Shown in pieces: positions 45,126 to 56,315 of a DNA stretch of 64,000 bases. The stretch covers positions 10,608,330 through 10,672,329 of the forward strand of contig NC_065538.1 of NCBI RefSeq assembly GCF_932294415.1. Direction: 5' to 3'. Under the pieces are notes generated by a model that saw only the letters and a program-made list of their open reading frames with translations, was not told where the DNA came from and did not search any database. A program made the translations under genes and the position numbers. Every line of letters starts with the position of its first letter. The stretch's first letter is position 1. The stretch is from Quercus robur (taxonomy: Eukaryota > Streptophyta > Magnoliopsida > Fagales > Fagaceae).

Positions 45126-46734
45126 GCTTGAGGCAAGGCTTGGTGGCTCTAGGATTTTAAGAAAGATTGAAGGCTTTTTTTTTTTTTTGGTGATGTGTGT
45201 GTGTGTGTGTGGGGTTTATATGGCTGTGTAGAAGTATGCAAATAATTTGGGCATGATTGGTGTTTTATTGGCGTGATTGAGCAACACATAAGGTGTTTAG
45301 TATTAGGTGTAATACTCGGGAAAAAAAGACTTAAAAAGTGGGGTATTTACATATACCTTTTTTTTGTGGGGTCAATTTTTATAATTAATATTACAAAGGG
45401 AGTTTTAGAAAACAAGGTTGAAGACCTAGCTATTTATAAGCTAATTAATTTAGTGTATATCTACAGATATTTTGAGAGAGAAGACTTCTTAGGATATTCA
45501 AGTAGAGAAAAACTGATATCACACTTGAGGTAAAAGCTTAAGAAATCTCATCAATTTAAGTTTTATATGAATTTAGAAAAATTTTTATCATTAAATTAGC
45601 CAATAGAAAGACTGTCTAAATATCTTATGAGTTTTATGATGTAAACGAAGAAGGGTTTAGGCTTAAAACTTTGGGAATCAGGTGTTAAATCTTCTCGGTA
45701 AGAGCATTAGCATTGGTGGTGTAAAACCCCATAAATTGCAATTTAAGCTCTTAACACCAAAAACAAGTCATTATCCAGGTTCTTAAAGCTAAATATTTTT
45801 ACAACCTTACTATAGTAAATTCCTACTTTCACACATTAAATTAGCAAGTTTCTAAAACTAAAAAAATTATATTTTATTCAACCCTCTCTCCTCACATTAT
45901 CTCTCACTCTTTCTCTCTCAGCCTCTCTTTCACTTTCCTCTGCCTCCCTATCTCTCATCTTAGCCTCCCTCTCTCCTTTGCCTCCCTCTTATTCATCTTC
46001 ATCTCTATCTCTATTTGCTTCCCTCTCTCTCCACCTCTCTTTTTATCCCTGGTGGATTTATGGGTTGTTGTGGGTATTTTTGGTGATTATGGTGGTTGCT
46101 GGCACCTGTTGGTGGTGTGAAGGTAGCAGTTGTGGATTTAGCGATGATGGTTGCTGTGGTTTTTGTGGTTGGTGGTAATGGGTTGCATTTCTTATTTGGT
46201 TTTTGTTTTTTATTTTATTTTATTTATATTATTTGGGTTTATGGGTATGGATTTGGCAATGGTGGCTGTTGATGCTGGTGGTGGTGGTGGTGTTGCTGGA
46301 TTCTAAGTGGGGTTGGTGGCTGCTATGGTTAAGTTTAGTTTAGTTTATTTACTTGTTTTTTTTTTTGGGGGGGGGGGGGGGGGAGCTATGGATTTGATTT
46401 TGGGATGGGTTTTGATTGGGCTAGTGGTGGTTGTTCTAATGGTGGTGGCGATTGGTTATATTTGTGGCTAAAGAAAGAAGGAGATAGAGAGGATGAGAGA
46501 GACAATGAGGAAGAGAGATAAAGGGAGTGAAATAGGTTAAAAATTGAACAATATTGGGTTTGATGTGAAAAATAAGAAATGAGATGTTGGATGAATTTTG
46601 AAATGGTATTGTATAGTAGATAAAGTAACTTTTTAGATGGAAAAAATGACAAATTTTTAGAAACCCAGATGTAATGATCTAATATAGTTCTTTTAGATGT
46701 ACCGTGTTGCATTTAATTGTGGATAGAAACTACA
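45126..46734. other. spacer with simple repeats and a probable MITE
   Basis: Contains TGTGTGTG near 45192, CT-rich DNA (45890-46040), GGTGGTGGT repeats near 46280 and an uninterrupted G run of 17 at 46367-46383. AAGAGCATTAGCATTGGTGG near 45699 resembles the start of a common MITE family, but the matching right end is not clear. No gene; the frame at 45978-46178 is repeat-derived. Confidence 0.45.
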
Positions 46735-47335
46735 ATTTCTATGTTTGATTTAGGGACTATTGATCCAATAGACTACACACACACACGAAGGTTCTGAAAT
46801 ACATAAGATGGGTCCTTTGATCCCTTTTCACAAGTGATGCTACTTCATATTTCTAGCATGAGTCATATATCCTATATTGGCAAAGATTTCTGGCTTTGAT
46901 ATAGGTAGTGTTGTAAATGAGTTGACTTTTGCCGATTAGTGCTTGTTTGAGTTTGGCTTGTCAATAAAAGCCTAAAGCTCGAGATTGGCTCAAGCTCATG
47001 ACAAGCCTAGAATAATGTTTGAGCTTGAGCCTGTGGGAAAACCAGAAAGTTTGAGCTTGGCTTGGCTTGATTAATTAGTCAAGTCAAGCTCGAGCTTAAT
47101 ATCAAGCCCAAACTAAAGCTTGAGTCAAGCTTTTGAGTTTGAGATCTAACAAAATTACATTAGCGAATACTTAAATCTTCACAAATCAAGTTTTAAAAAA
47201 ATAGCATACTCATTTTATCACACTTCTAGTCCCATTTATGATTAGCTATTGTTCAAATTACAATTTTACATAATTAATTTCATTCTTCATTGTTTATAGT
47301 TTTAGCATTTATTCAAAGTACAATTTTTGCACCCA
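46735..47335 (+). repeat. inverted repeat arm 1 (partner 58005-58605)
   Basis: Approximate inverse of 58005-58605, about 11 kb away. Shared blocks: GACTATTGATCCAATAGACTAC, ATGAAAAGGG/CCCTTTTCA, the CAAGCTCGAGCTT-rich part and GATTAGCTATTGTT. The CAAGCTTGAGC-rich core looks like a hAT-type MITE beginning TAG(G/T)GTTGTAAA; the similarity also includes about 170 bases outside it. Confidence 0.75.
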
Positions 47336-47819
47336 CATTAGATCAAAACTTGTTTTTAACTATTATAAATGAGATAGGGAAGGACCATACGTGGCCCACT
47401 TAAATTTTTATTTTTATTTTAAAAAAATCTAACTAAAGTCTAAACTATAAAGTAGTTCTAGGTTAGTTTAGAGGGAAGAAAAAAAAAAGGTAATAGGTAG
47501 TAGTCCCACTTTGGCCATGTCATTATTAAGATATGTGTAATAGGTTTATTTAACAAACACATATGAAGCTTATATATAAGTCTATGCTCTACTTGTTTTG
47601 TATCGAGCCTTATAGCTCACTAACTTGTTCATGAACAAATTGTTTTGCTTGGGCTTGGCTTTATTAAACAAGCCAAAAACTAAGACTCAAGCTTGAGTTA
47701 TTTATAAACAAACAAATATAAACAAGCTTTTTTTAACCTGAGTCCGACTTGTCTAGGAATTAATGGTGGCACGAAAGTTAAAAAAAAAAGAAAAAAGTGA
47801 GAATATATGGACTATAGGG

Positions 47820-48994
47820 TGTGAGATATTAGTAGCGGAAAATTTTTGAATACTTTAGAAGTTTCTCTTCTAGTCAGTACCATTGCAAGATTTTCTTTAA
47901 TTATTTTGCTATTGAGTAAATAGTACATGAAAATATGCTTTAGGTGATATTTAAGTATTTTAGACGAGATGTTAGGGAGGAGTGCATATTGTGGTGTGGT
48001 AGTTGTGGTAAGTAACTTACTCCTAATTTTTTTTATTTTTGCTTATACTATTGTATTATTAGGTACTGAATAATGTTTTACAATTGTTACAATGTTTATT
48101 TTAATTGTGTTAGCTATATATATTTAATATAAAGAATAAGGACTCATCATAAATATATTTAATTTCTATGTATATAATTTTACACAAGTAGTTAAATGAG
48201 ATATTTTTGTTTGAATTATGTTTTTGGATAATCTGACCATGCTTTGAATCTCTGATACCCAACCAACGAGAGTTATTCATTGGTATCGAAACTAGTTTCA
48301 TCTATAGCATCACGAGCCTATCATGTTTTTGGACCTAGCTAATAAGGGATATATATTAGCACATAACTAGTTTCATCTAAATCTGATGCCTAGTCATGAG
48401 GATATAACGTGACCATAGTCATATATATATAAGATTGTTAAGAATGTGAATATCTTTGAATATATGAACTATTTTAAGTCCATAAAACTTCTTATGTTTT
48501 TAGAATCCACATTATATATATATATATATTAACTTTAATACATGTGAAATATTTGACCTTATGCACAATGTATTATTTTGTCAATCTATATGCTTGTTTC
48601 AACTAGTTAGGATTTGAATACTTATTAAGTTGTCAACTCACCCCTCTTTGCCCTTTCAGATTTTGATCTTGAAGAATAGCATGTTTATGTGCTTTCGCTA
48701 GGATGTGCGCATGAGGGAAATTTAGGATTTACTGGAGTAAGATTTGGACTTTTATGTTTAAAAATTACCTTTTGTTTAGACTCCTAGTCTTATGAGATTT
48801 AGTCTCTTTTTAGTAGTGATGGAGATTATTATTATTTTGGACTTTTGTGCTTAATTTTATTTAATTTAATATGGCAACTGTTGAGGTTTATTATTGCCCT
48901 CTGAAGACATTACATGCTTATAAGGTGAAAAAACTAGTAAGTGTGTGGCTATTGTTGTGTGCTTAGCCCTCTTGGTTAGGTTTAGGGCGTGACA
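47820..48994 (+). mobile_element. 5' LTR of a Ty3/gypsy-like element
   Basis: Begins TGTGAGATATTAG and ends GGGCGTGACA. Eight bases later comes TGGTATAAGAGCCA (49002-49015), a one-mismatch version of the initiator-Met tRNA primer-binding site used by many plant LTR retrotransposons. The internal region is cut off at about 49095, where the duplicated unit B begins. Confidence 0.72.
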
Positions 48995-49001
48995 ATATTT
49001 A

Positions 49002-49015
49002 TGGTATAAGAGCCA
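49002..49015 (+). other. retrotransposon primer-binding site (tRNA-iMet)
   Basis: TGGTATAAGAGCCA; the usual plant form is TGGTATCAGAGC. It lies eight bases after the LTR end. Confidence 0.7.
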
Positions 49016-49872
49016 GCCCGGTAACGTTATGTGGGCTTAGAGACACTACCCCCAAAGTGGGTGCTAATGATTACATCGGGGATTTAAGTGGATACAATGA
49101 GTTGGTGCAATGTATTTATATCTTATTTGAACTATGATACCAAGAAAGAGCTTTAAAAAGTCAGGTAAATTACCATTTTGGTTCCTAATGTTTACACTGT
49201 GTTAAATTGGTCTCTAACGATTCAAAATGTGTCAATTTAATCCTTAATTTTTTAGTATTGTGTCAAAATAGTCTCTATAGTTAAGTTTTGGATAAAAAAT
49301 CCTTACATGGCTGACAGTGATAGTAAAAAGTTATTTTTATGCCACTTGGGTTCCACACTGACTACCACGTGGCTTGACTAAAAAAGAAAAAAAATCTCTC
49401 TCAAAATTTTCTAACGAACCTAACACTTACTTTCCCGAAGAAATCCCCAAGGAAGCCTAGGCTTTCTTGCAACAATGGCATCAAAGCATGATTCTAAGTC
49501 CCCCTCAAAGATCACCTACATTAGATTGTGCTCTTTTGCCACCACTATTGCTCACATTCATCGCACCGTAGTTTGTCTTTACTGTTCTATGTTCCATCTT
49601 TCTCCACTTTGGCTCTTCTTTCCTTTTCCCTTTGTGCCAATGGATCTCATTTACATTGCTATGCACTTAGAATCTTTGGTTGATTTTTAATTTCTTTCTC
49701 CAAATCAATATTTTCATCGAATAGTACTTGATTTCTCACTTTCCACATATGATCTATGACAACGATTACGAAGATTGTGAATTTTTTTTCTTCTGTTGGT
49801 GGTCACTTGATGAGGGGTTGTCGTTGCTAATTAGCGCTTCCACCCAAGTTTCATTGTGGATTCTTTTTTAGT

Positions 49873-51547
49873 GTAAATGCACTTTTAGTCCCTACGTTTT
49901 GATTCGATTTCTATTTTGGTCCCTACATTTTATTTTATCACTTTTAGTCCCTAAACCAATTAACGCGTTTCATTTTGGTCCTTTCCGTCAGTCAACAGAC
50001 GGAAATTGCTGAGGTGGCAGCCGGAAGAATTAAAATATTATAAAAATGACAAATCACTCCTGACGCATCAGCATATAAATTTAAAAAATTAATTTATTAA
50101 TTTTAACTAAATAATAAAATTAAAAACAGAATTAAAAACTAAAATTCACATGAATTAAGATTGTTCTTTATGTTCTTCAGATTGTTCTTCATTTTACAAC
50201 TTGTTCTTCATATTCTTCCCAAATCAAACCCAGCAACCAAAAATCAAACCCAGATCACAAGAACACAAACCCAGCAACCTAAGAACTCAAACCCAGATCA
50301 CTAGGACATAAATGAAAACAAGAAGAAAAACCCAAATTCAACACCTCAGAGATCGTCAAACCCAGCACCATCAGATCTACCACAAATCAAGATCATCGAA
50401 TTCTTCATGTTCTTCCCCAAATTCTAACAAAATCAACACCAAATTCTCAGCAAATCAAACCCAGATTAAACCCAGATCAAGAAACCAATCACAACAAACC
50501 CAGATCAACACAATCAAACCCAAACCAACACAAACAAACCCAGATCCCACCACCAATGACTGACACAATCAAGCCACCACCACCCCATCGATAAAAAACA
50601 TTTCTTCATAACATGAACTTCAGCTCAAAAACCCACAAAAATTCTAGAACATGACCACCACTGCCACTGAAAAAGTCACCAAACCCATCGATCAGTTAAC
50701 AAACCCACGCCAAGACAGTGGTCAAGATCGGCAAGCTCCATTGTGGCCAAGACCAGGATGAAGGCCGAGACCGGCAAGCTCCATTGTGGCCGAGACGGAG
50801 GCCGAGATCGAGTTCCATTCTCTCTAAACCACCGCCGGCCTCCTTCCTTTAGATCTGCTCCAAATCGCCGGCCTCATCTCATTCTCTCCCTCTCTCTCTC
50901 TCTAAATCTAAGACTTACAAAGGCCAAATCCAAAAAGAGACACACGAGAAGAGCTGGGGGAGTCTAGACGTCGCCATCGAGGCCACCTGAAGCCGTGGCC
51001 GTGGCCGCCAAGGCTGACTGGAGCCACCGCTGTCGCCTGAGTTCACAAGAGCTGATGGGTTCGTGGGGATTGGGTTTGGTCTATCTAGGTTCACAGGTGC
51101 AATCGGTGGAAGTTTCGGTCTGGGTTCACCACTGCAATCGGTGCTAGGGAAGGTCTGGCCGTGTGGTGTTCAAATCCAATAAATTAGTTAAGTTTATGTG
51201 AAGTTTGGGTTCATGTGAAGTTTAGTTTAGTTTAGTTTCGGTCTGGGTTCACAGGTCTTGATAAGCTTCTGGGTTCATGTGAAGTTTAGTTTTTAATTTT
51301 ATTATTTAGTTAAAATTAATAAATTAATTTTTTAAATTTATATGCTGATGTGTTAGGAGTGATGTGGCATTTTTATAATATTTTAATTCTTCTGGTAGCC
51401 GCCTCAGCAATTTCCATCGGTTGACTGACGGAAAGGACCAAAATGAAACGCGTTAATTGGTTTAGGGGCTAAAAGTGGTAAAATTAAAATGCAGGGACCA
51501 AAATAGAAATCGAGTCAAAATGTATGGACTGAAAGTGCATTTACGCC
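49873..51547. mobile_element. second MULE-like element with about 270-bp TIRs
   Basis: The left arm GTAAATGCACTTTTAGTCCC is the inverse of right arm GGACTGAAAGTGCATTTAC. The pairing continues through CGCGTTTCATTTTGGTCC, GTCAGTCAACAGACGG / CCGTCAGTCAACCGATGG (right arm reversed) and the AATTAATAAATTAATTTTT tract, about 270 bases in all. T-rich flanks (TTCTTTTTT) could be a TSD. The internal 1.1 kb is partly GC-rich (50690-51130). Confidence 0.85.
50690..51130. other. GC-rich internal segment of the MULE-like element
   Basis: GGCCGAGAC, CCGCCGGCC, GTGGCCGCC and GGTTCACAGGTGC-like text gives a GC content well above the surroundings. Such segments are often captured host DNA (Pack-MULE), but the frame at 50743-50967 matches no family I know. 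Confidence 0.45.
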
Positions 51548-52065
51548 TTCTTTTTTTTTTTTTTTTTTTTTTTTTGGGGGGGAAAGTGGGTGTTAGGTTA
51601 GTGAGAAATTTTTTTGTGAAAGAGAAATTTTTTTGATTTTTTTTTTTTATTGAAGCAATATGGCAATTGTAGGCATCCCATTTCATTCTAACCTATATCC
51701 AAGCCCCCTAATCCCAATGACGAGAAATCAAATCTCTACCAAAATTATCAACACCATCTGTGGAGCCTAATGACTTAATAGAGCCCAAAATCTGATCCAA
51801 GAAACCAAGTACGAAGCCCAAAGTCCTTTTTTTAAGCCCTAAACCCTTTTTGAAGCCCAATTTCTAGAAGGCTTACAAAAAGTGCATACGTGTGCGTATG
51901 AACGTGTACACACTTAATTTAATACGTATGCATTCTTTTGGTTTTTTTTTTTTTTTTTTTGAACTAGTATGCATTCTTTTGGTTAGAAGCCTAAAACTGA
52001 TTTTTCCATTTTTGGTGGGATTTTTGGTCAATTGATTTGGCCCATTGATTGATTAAAATGCCAAT

Positions 52066-52103
<38 letters not shown>

Positions 52104-53609
52104 CCTAGCCTCACTAAGCCTATATATAACCCCACTTTCCACCACCAAAAAGATTCCCACTTTTCACCCATAGCAGAAGCTTTGCTACAATGACTCCAGA
52201 ATACTTATCGAGTTTTTAAGAGTGTGAGAAGAGTTTTTATGAGGATTTGATTAAGTTTTTAAACCCTTGGTTATCGTAAAACTAATTATTTTCTCATGAT
52301 TTCTCAATCATACTAACCATTTTTGTGATCCCATAGCCATCCTTTCATCAATCTTAGGTTTCTTAACCACGTATCCAAAACCAACATTTATCCAAGTTTT
52401 TAATCTGGTAGTTGATTTCAGCCGAGGGACCAGTCAATTCTTGTTTATTTGGTGTTTTTATGTTGTTTTAATTATTGAATACAATATTTATGTATCATGT
52501 CATGTTCTATGTTTTTTGTTTGATTTAATTTCTTTGTTTTGTTGCAAATATGTTAAAACCCTAGAATCTACCTCTAGGTGTGTACGCATCATCTTGTTCT
52601 TGTTGCTTTTTCTAGGAATCCAGCTTGAAGCCTAGACGCATATGCCAGCAGAAGGATGTGTACACATCTTTCTTATGGCATACGCCAATCAAGGCAGAAC
52701 CCAGATTTCTTTCCTTTTTTTTTCTTTATTTGCTTAAATGCCATGTTTTATTATCTTTCCTTATTTGTTTTATTTGCTTTTAATAGGTATTTGCTGACTT
52801 GTTTTGTTTCCTTTTGTATCACATGCAATATATTACAAAATACCAAAAATACCTAAAAATCTTGTATATAGTTTTCTTTCCTTTTTAACTTCTGGGGTTC
52901 ATCAAAGTGGTCATAAAATCTGAAAGATAATTATGAAAGGTAATTGAGCATTAATTGGAAGATTTTCCCTAAAAGATTAAAGTCAAATTCTAGATTAAAA
53001 TCTTTCCAATTTGAGGTAATCAAGCTTTAGTGATAAAAAATGACTAATTTGAATTCAAACCTAAAAGTCAATTAAGAAAAAGACAAGTGAATAATGAGGT
53101 ATTAGTTGCTAATCTTTCCTAAAAGGTTTAATGGTTTAATTCAAAAATTGTTAACAATCAAGAGATCATATTGCCTAATATATTGAAGATAGTTAAATTT
53201 GAATTTGAATGTTAATTAGAAAAGGACAAAGCATTTGATGGCTTCTCTAATTTGATGATACTTCCTAAGAGTCCCGGATATTTAAATTCAAACAAATTTT
53301 TTATCTAAGGGAATAAAAGTCAATTGATTAAAGAACGCTTTAAAAAGCAAAAATACATCTAAAGACCAAGAGTTTTTTTAATAAATGATGTTGAGTTTAA
53401 TAAAGGAAAGACATTCAAGATTTCATGAAGACTCCACTCCAATTAAGTGTCACTTTTTCATAAGACTTAATCATTAATTATCATTAAGTATTCAACCCTT
53501 TGTTTGATATCCACATGTGCACACACTTGGATGATAATATATTTAGATGCTTAAGTGATCATGCAATTGGACGTTCGCTTACGCACGTTAATGATCGTGC
53601 TTAAATGAT

Positions 53610-55345
53610 GAGGTGATTGAGCAGTAAAAGGTACATGCTCACATGCTTATATATCCTCACATGCTTGTATGCTCACATGTTCACATGCACATATGCTCTC
53701 ATGCTCACATGTTCACATGCACATATGCTCTCATGCTCACATGTCTACATGCTTTGATGATCGCACACTCACTTACTTTGATGATCACTGATAACGCCTT
53801 AAAATGTATACTTGTTATATATTTATATGGGCGTTATCTCCTTATTACTATACTTAATTTGTATAATTAAGCCATGATTTGCATTAGTCCCTATTATTTA
53901 TCTTTACATAATTTCTTGAATAAGATGCTATTCATTGTATGTAATTTTCTACTTTCAGGAAATCATGTGAGAAAGATGAGTTTACAAGAATTTGTGAGAG
54001 AATGGAGGCCAAACTAGAATTAAAGTGGAGCTAAAGGGCCATGCTTAAATGTCTAAGGAGGTGCAGCTGGAGTGCTTGGATCGTCTACCATGATTGGAAG
54101 CTTCAAATAAGGAAAGAAATCAAAGAAGCAGAATCTGAAAAGGAAAAATCTGATTTGAGCACTGATCAGTATTTTGGGTGTATCTCTCTCCTCAAAAATC
54201 CAATTGACACAAGGCCAGATGGGTTGGAACCGTGACTTAAATATCTACAACTTTCCAGTTTTGAGTTTTTCTAAATTCTCAATTTTTGAAGGCCAAAATT
54301 AACTCACAAGTTACTGCTGTAAACCTGGACGGAAATTAAAATAGTAAAAGTTTTTTTCTTTGGACAGTGGAAAACGAATTTTGGAGAGAAAAAAATTGTA
54401 TTTTCCTTTCTCTAATGGCAGCCTAAACTCTTTGCTAGGGCTAGGGGTTATGTTTCTTCTATATGGTATGAATATTCAATGTAATTCTTTCTAGGATTTT
54501 ATCTACAACATATTTGATTGTTCAATTAGATTTCTTTTGATGCATTAGTTCTTCCATGCTTTCAATAAGTTCAATCATATTTTTCTTATTGTTTAGATGA
54601 ATTTCTAATAGTTTCAAATAGAAATCAGGTTTTAAAGTGAATAGGTTTTTCTGAAAACTTTTCTAACCGCATTATCAATCGAGGTTATCATGCGTTCTTG
54701 AATTGTCTCAGTTCAACCGAATCATAAGTTTTTAATTGTATAAGAACAATCAATTATGAAATAGATATTTTCTTAGATCACAAAGAATTTCATATCGATA
54801 TAGGGAAACACCCCGATGCCCTAGTATTTACATTATTGATTTAAATTAGTTTTTATCATTATTCTTGTTAACACTCACCAAGCAAAAATATTTTTCTTCT
54901 TCACCCAAATTTTTTTTTAATTATATTGTTTTTGAATTTACCCCACTCCTTGTGGTTCGACCTCGGTACTCCGAGAATTATATTGCTACGATCTCCTGCA
55001 CTTGGGAGTGAGCAAGCAATCACATGTTTGGATGCTCCCATGCTCATACGCTTTGATGATCACATGTTTGGATGCTCCTATGCTCATACGCTTTAATGAT
55101 CATATTGTCACATGTATTTGTGTTCACATGCTCACATGCTTAAATGTCCATATCTTCACATTCAACCATGTCCACATGTCTTCATGCTTAAACGCTCATA
55201 TGCTCACATGCTTATATGCTCACATCTTCCCTTGTTTAGATGCTCACATGTTCATATGTTTAGATATTCCCATGCTTGAATGTTCATATCTTCACACACT
55301 TGCATGTTCACATGTTTGGATACATTCTTTCATGTTCACAAGATC
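53610..55345. repeat. CATGCTCACATG minisatellite, split by an insertion
   Basis: Imperfect 10-12-base units (CATGCTCACATG, CATGTTCACATG, TATGCTCTCATG) occupy about 53630-53788 and 55019-55345. The insertion at 53789-55018 cuts the array. The 150-codon frame at 55002-55454 follows from the repeat and starts without ATG. Confidence 0.85.
53789..55018 (+). mobile_element. nested solo LTR, TSD ATCAC
   Basis: A 1230-bp LTR begins TGATAACGCC and ends GAGCAAGCA, flanked by identical ATCAC at 53784-53788 and 55019-55023. The late segment CCTTGTGGTTCGACCTCGGTACTCCG is typical of the 3' part of a class of plant gypsy LTRs. It is inserted into the minisatellite of the surrounding LTR. Confidence 0.93.
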
Positions 55346-56155
55346 AGTTTTGCATATGCTTACACCTTCCTTGGACCTTCACATGATAGTTTGCCTTTCA
55401 CATGTCTACTACGCTTTTCATATTTGTTTCACATGGCATGTAAACAACCTCTAGCTACGATTGAGCAGGCTTGGGGTGCCTAACCTCTTCCCATTGTGTA
55501 CCCTAACTCCGGACCTTGTTTGGTGGGAAGACCTTCATGGAGTCGTGTTTTGGTTCCTAGACCTATAACTAGGTGGCGACTCCTTTTGCCTCTTTTTAAG
55601 AGGCATCTTGTACTCCCAGACTCACATCAATTTGAGTCTAAAATTGCTTTTAGGGAGGTTAAGTACCACGTACCCTGCCTTCGCAAGAAAGAACTGACAT
55701 GTTGAAATGTCATCTAAAGGGAGTACGAATCATGAAACTTGCAGCTATGTGGAAATCTAGGTGGCATAAAAACAATTGTTACCTATCCTTGCACAAAGTA
55801 CTTAGGGGTCTAGAGGAAAAAGGGTTCGAGTTGTGAATTTATTAGTAACATATTATAACTATCTCAAAAAAGAAAAAAATTCATTATCACCATTAGCCTT
55901 GTACGCATTTTTCCCCCAAAAGTTAATGACATTGACTCTTTTGACACAATAACAAAAGGTTGGGGACAAAACAAACAAATTTGAAACATTAGGGACCAAC
56001 TTGGCTCATAGTCTAACCATTAGGAAGTAAAATGGTAATTTATCCTAAAAAGAATTGCTACATATTTCATTTGATGAATTTCACACATCAAAAATTTTGA
56101 GGACTAAGTCTAGTATAGAATAAAAAAATAATATTTTTTTATAAACAATATTTGT

Positions 56156-56315
56156 TTATATTGAAATTACATTAGGCACATTGACAGATAAACTCTTTAC
56201 AAGGATTACAACAACTGTGACATTGAGGGTGGTTTTTAGTTTCCTCAATGAAAGTATTGAGTGTGGGTGATAATTGAATATGTAAGCAACTCTAAAGAGG
56301 TTGCCATTATGTGTA
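56156..56315 (-). pseudogene. decayed C-terminal DC1 unit after the DC1 stop
   Basis: Beyond the stop of the 505-aa gene, minus-strand translation in another frame gives FIEETKNHPQCHSCCNPCKE, a DC1-like unit, before a stop. Copy A has the same arrangement (about 43280-43436). The original gene probably extended through one more unit. Confidence 0.6.

Larger units (their letters stand above)
51668..55740 (+). mobile_element. TGTAGRCAYC-family LTR, interrupted by a solo LTR
   Basis: Begins TGTAGGCATCCCATTTCATTC, related to the start of the LTR at 29644. It has a TATA box (CCTATATATAACCCC) near 52117 and the shared 3' segment CCTATAACTAGGTGGCGACTCC near 55560. The host inverted arm resumes at 55741, which fixes the distal junction by comparison and not by a clean TSD (GCAAT versus GCAGC). 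Without the nested element it is about 2.8 kb. Confidence 0.75.
49163..56045. mobile_element. long-TIR MULE-like element, copy B (interrupted)
   Basis: Left end AGGTAAATTACCATTTTGG; right end AAATGGTAATTTATCC. Flanking TAAAAAGTC (49154-49162) and TAAAAAGAA (56046-56054) resemble a 9-bp TSD. The right inverted arm is split: 51575-51667 and 55741-56045 together match the inverse of the left arm (the GGCATAAAAA and ACCTAACAC blocks). The internal part encodes the 71-codon frame at 49475-49690. Nested: MULE-like 49873-51547 and LTR 51668-55740. Confidence 0.72.

Noticed and set aside
53630..55345. CRISPR-like repetition
   Set aside because: Units are short, imperfect and contiguous without spacers, and the genome is a plant's.
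55002..55454. 150-codon frame rich in Cys, His and Met
   Set aside because: It translates the CATGCTCACATG minisatellite, begins without ATG and crosses the border of a solo LTR.
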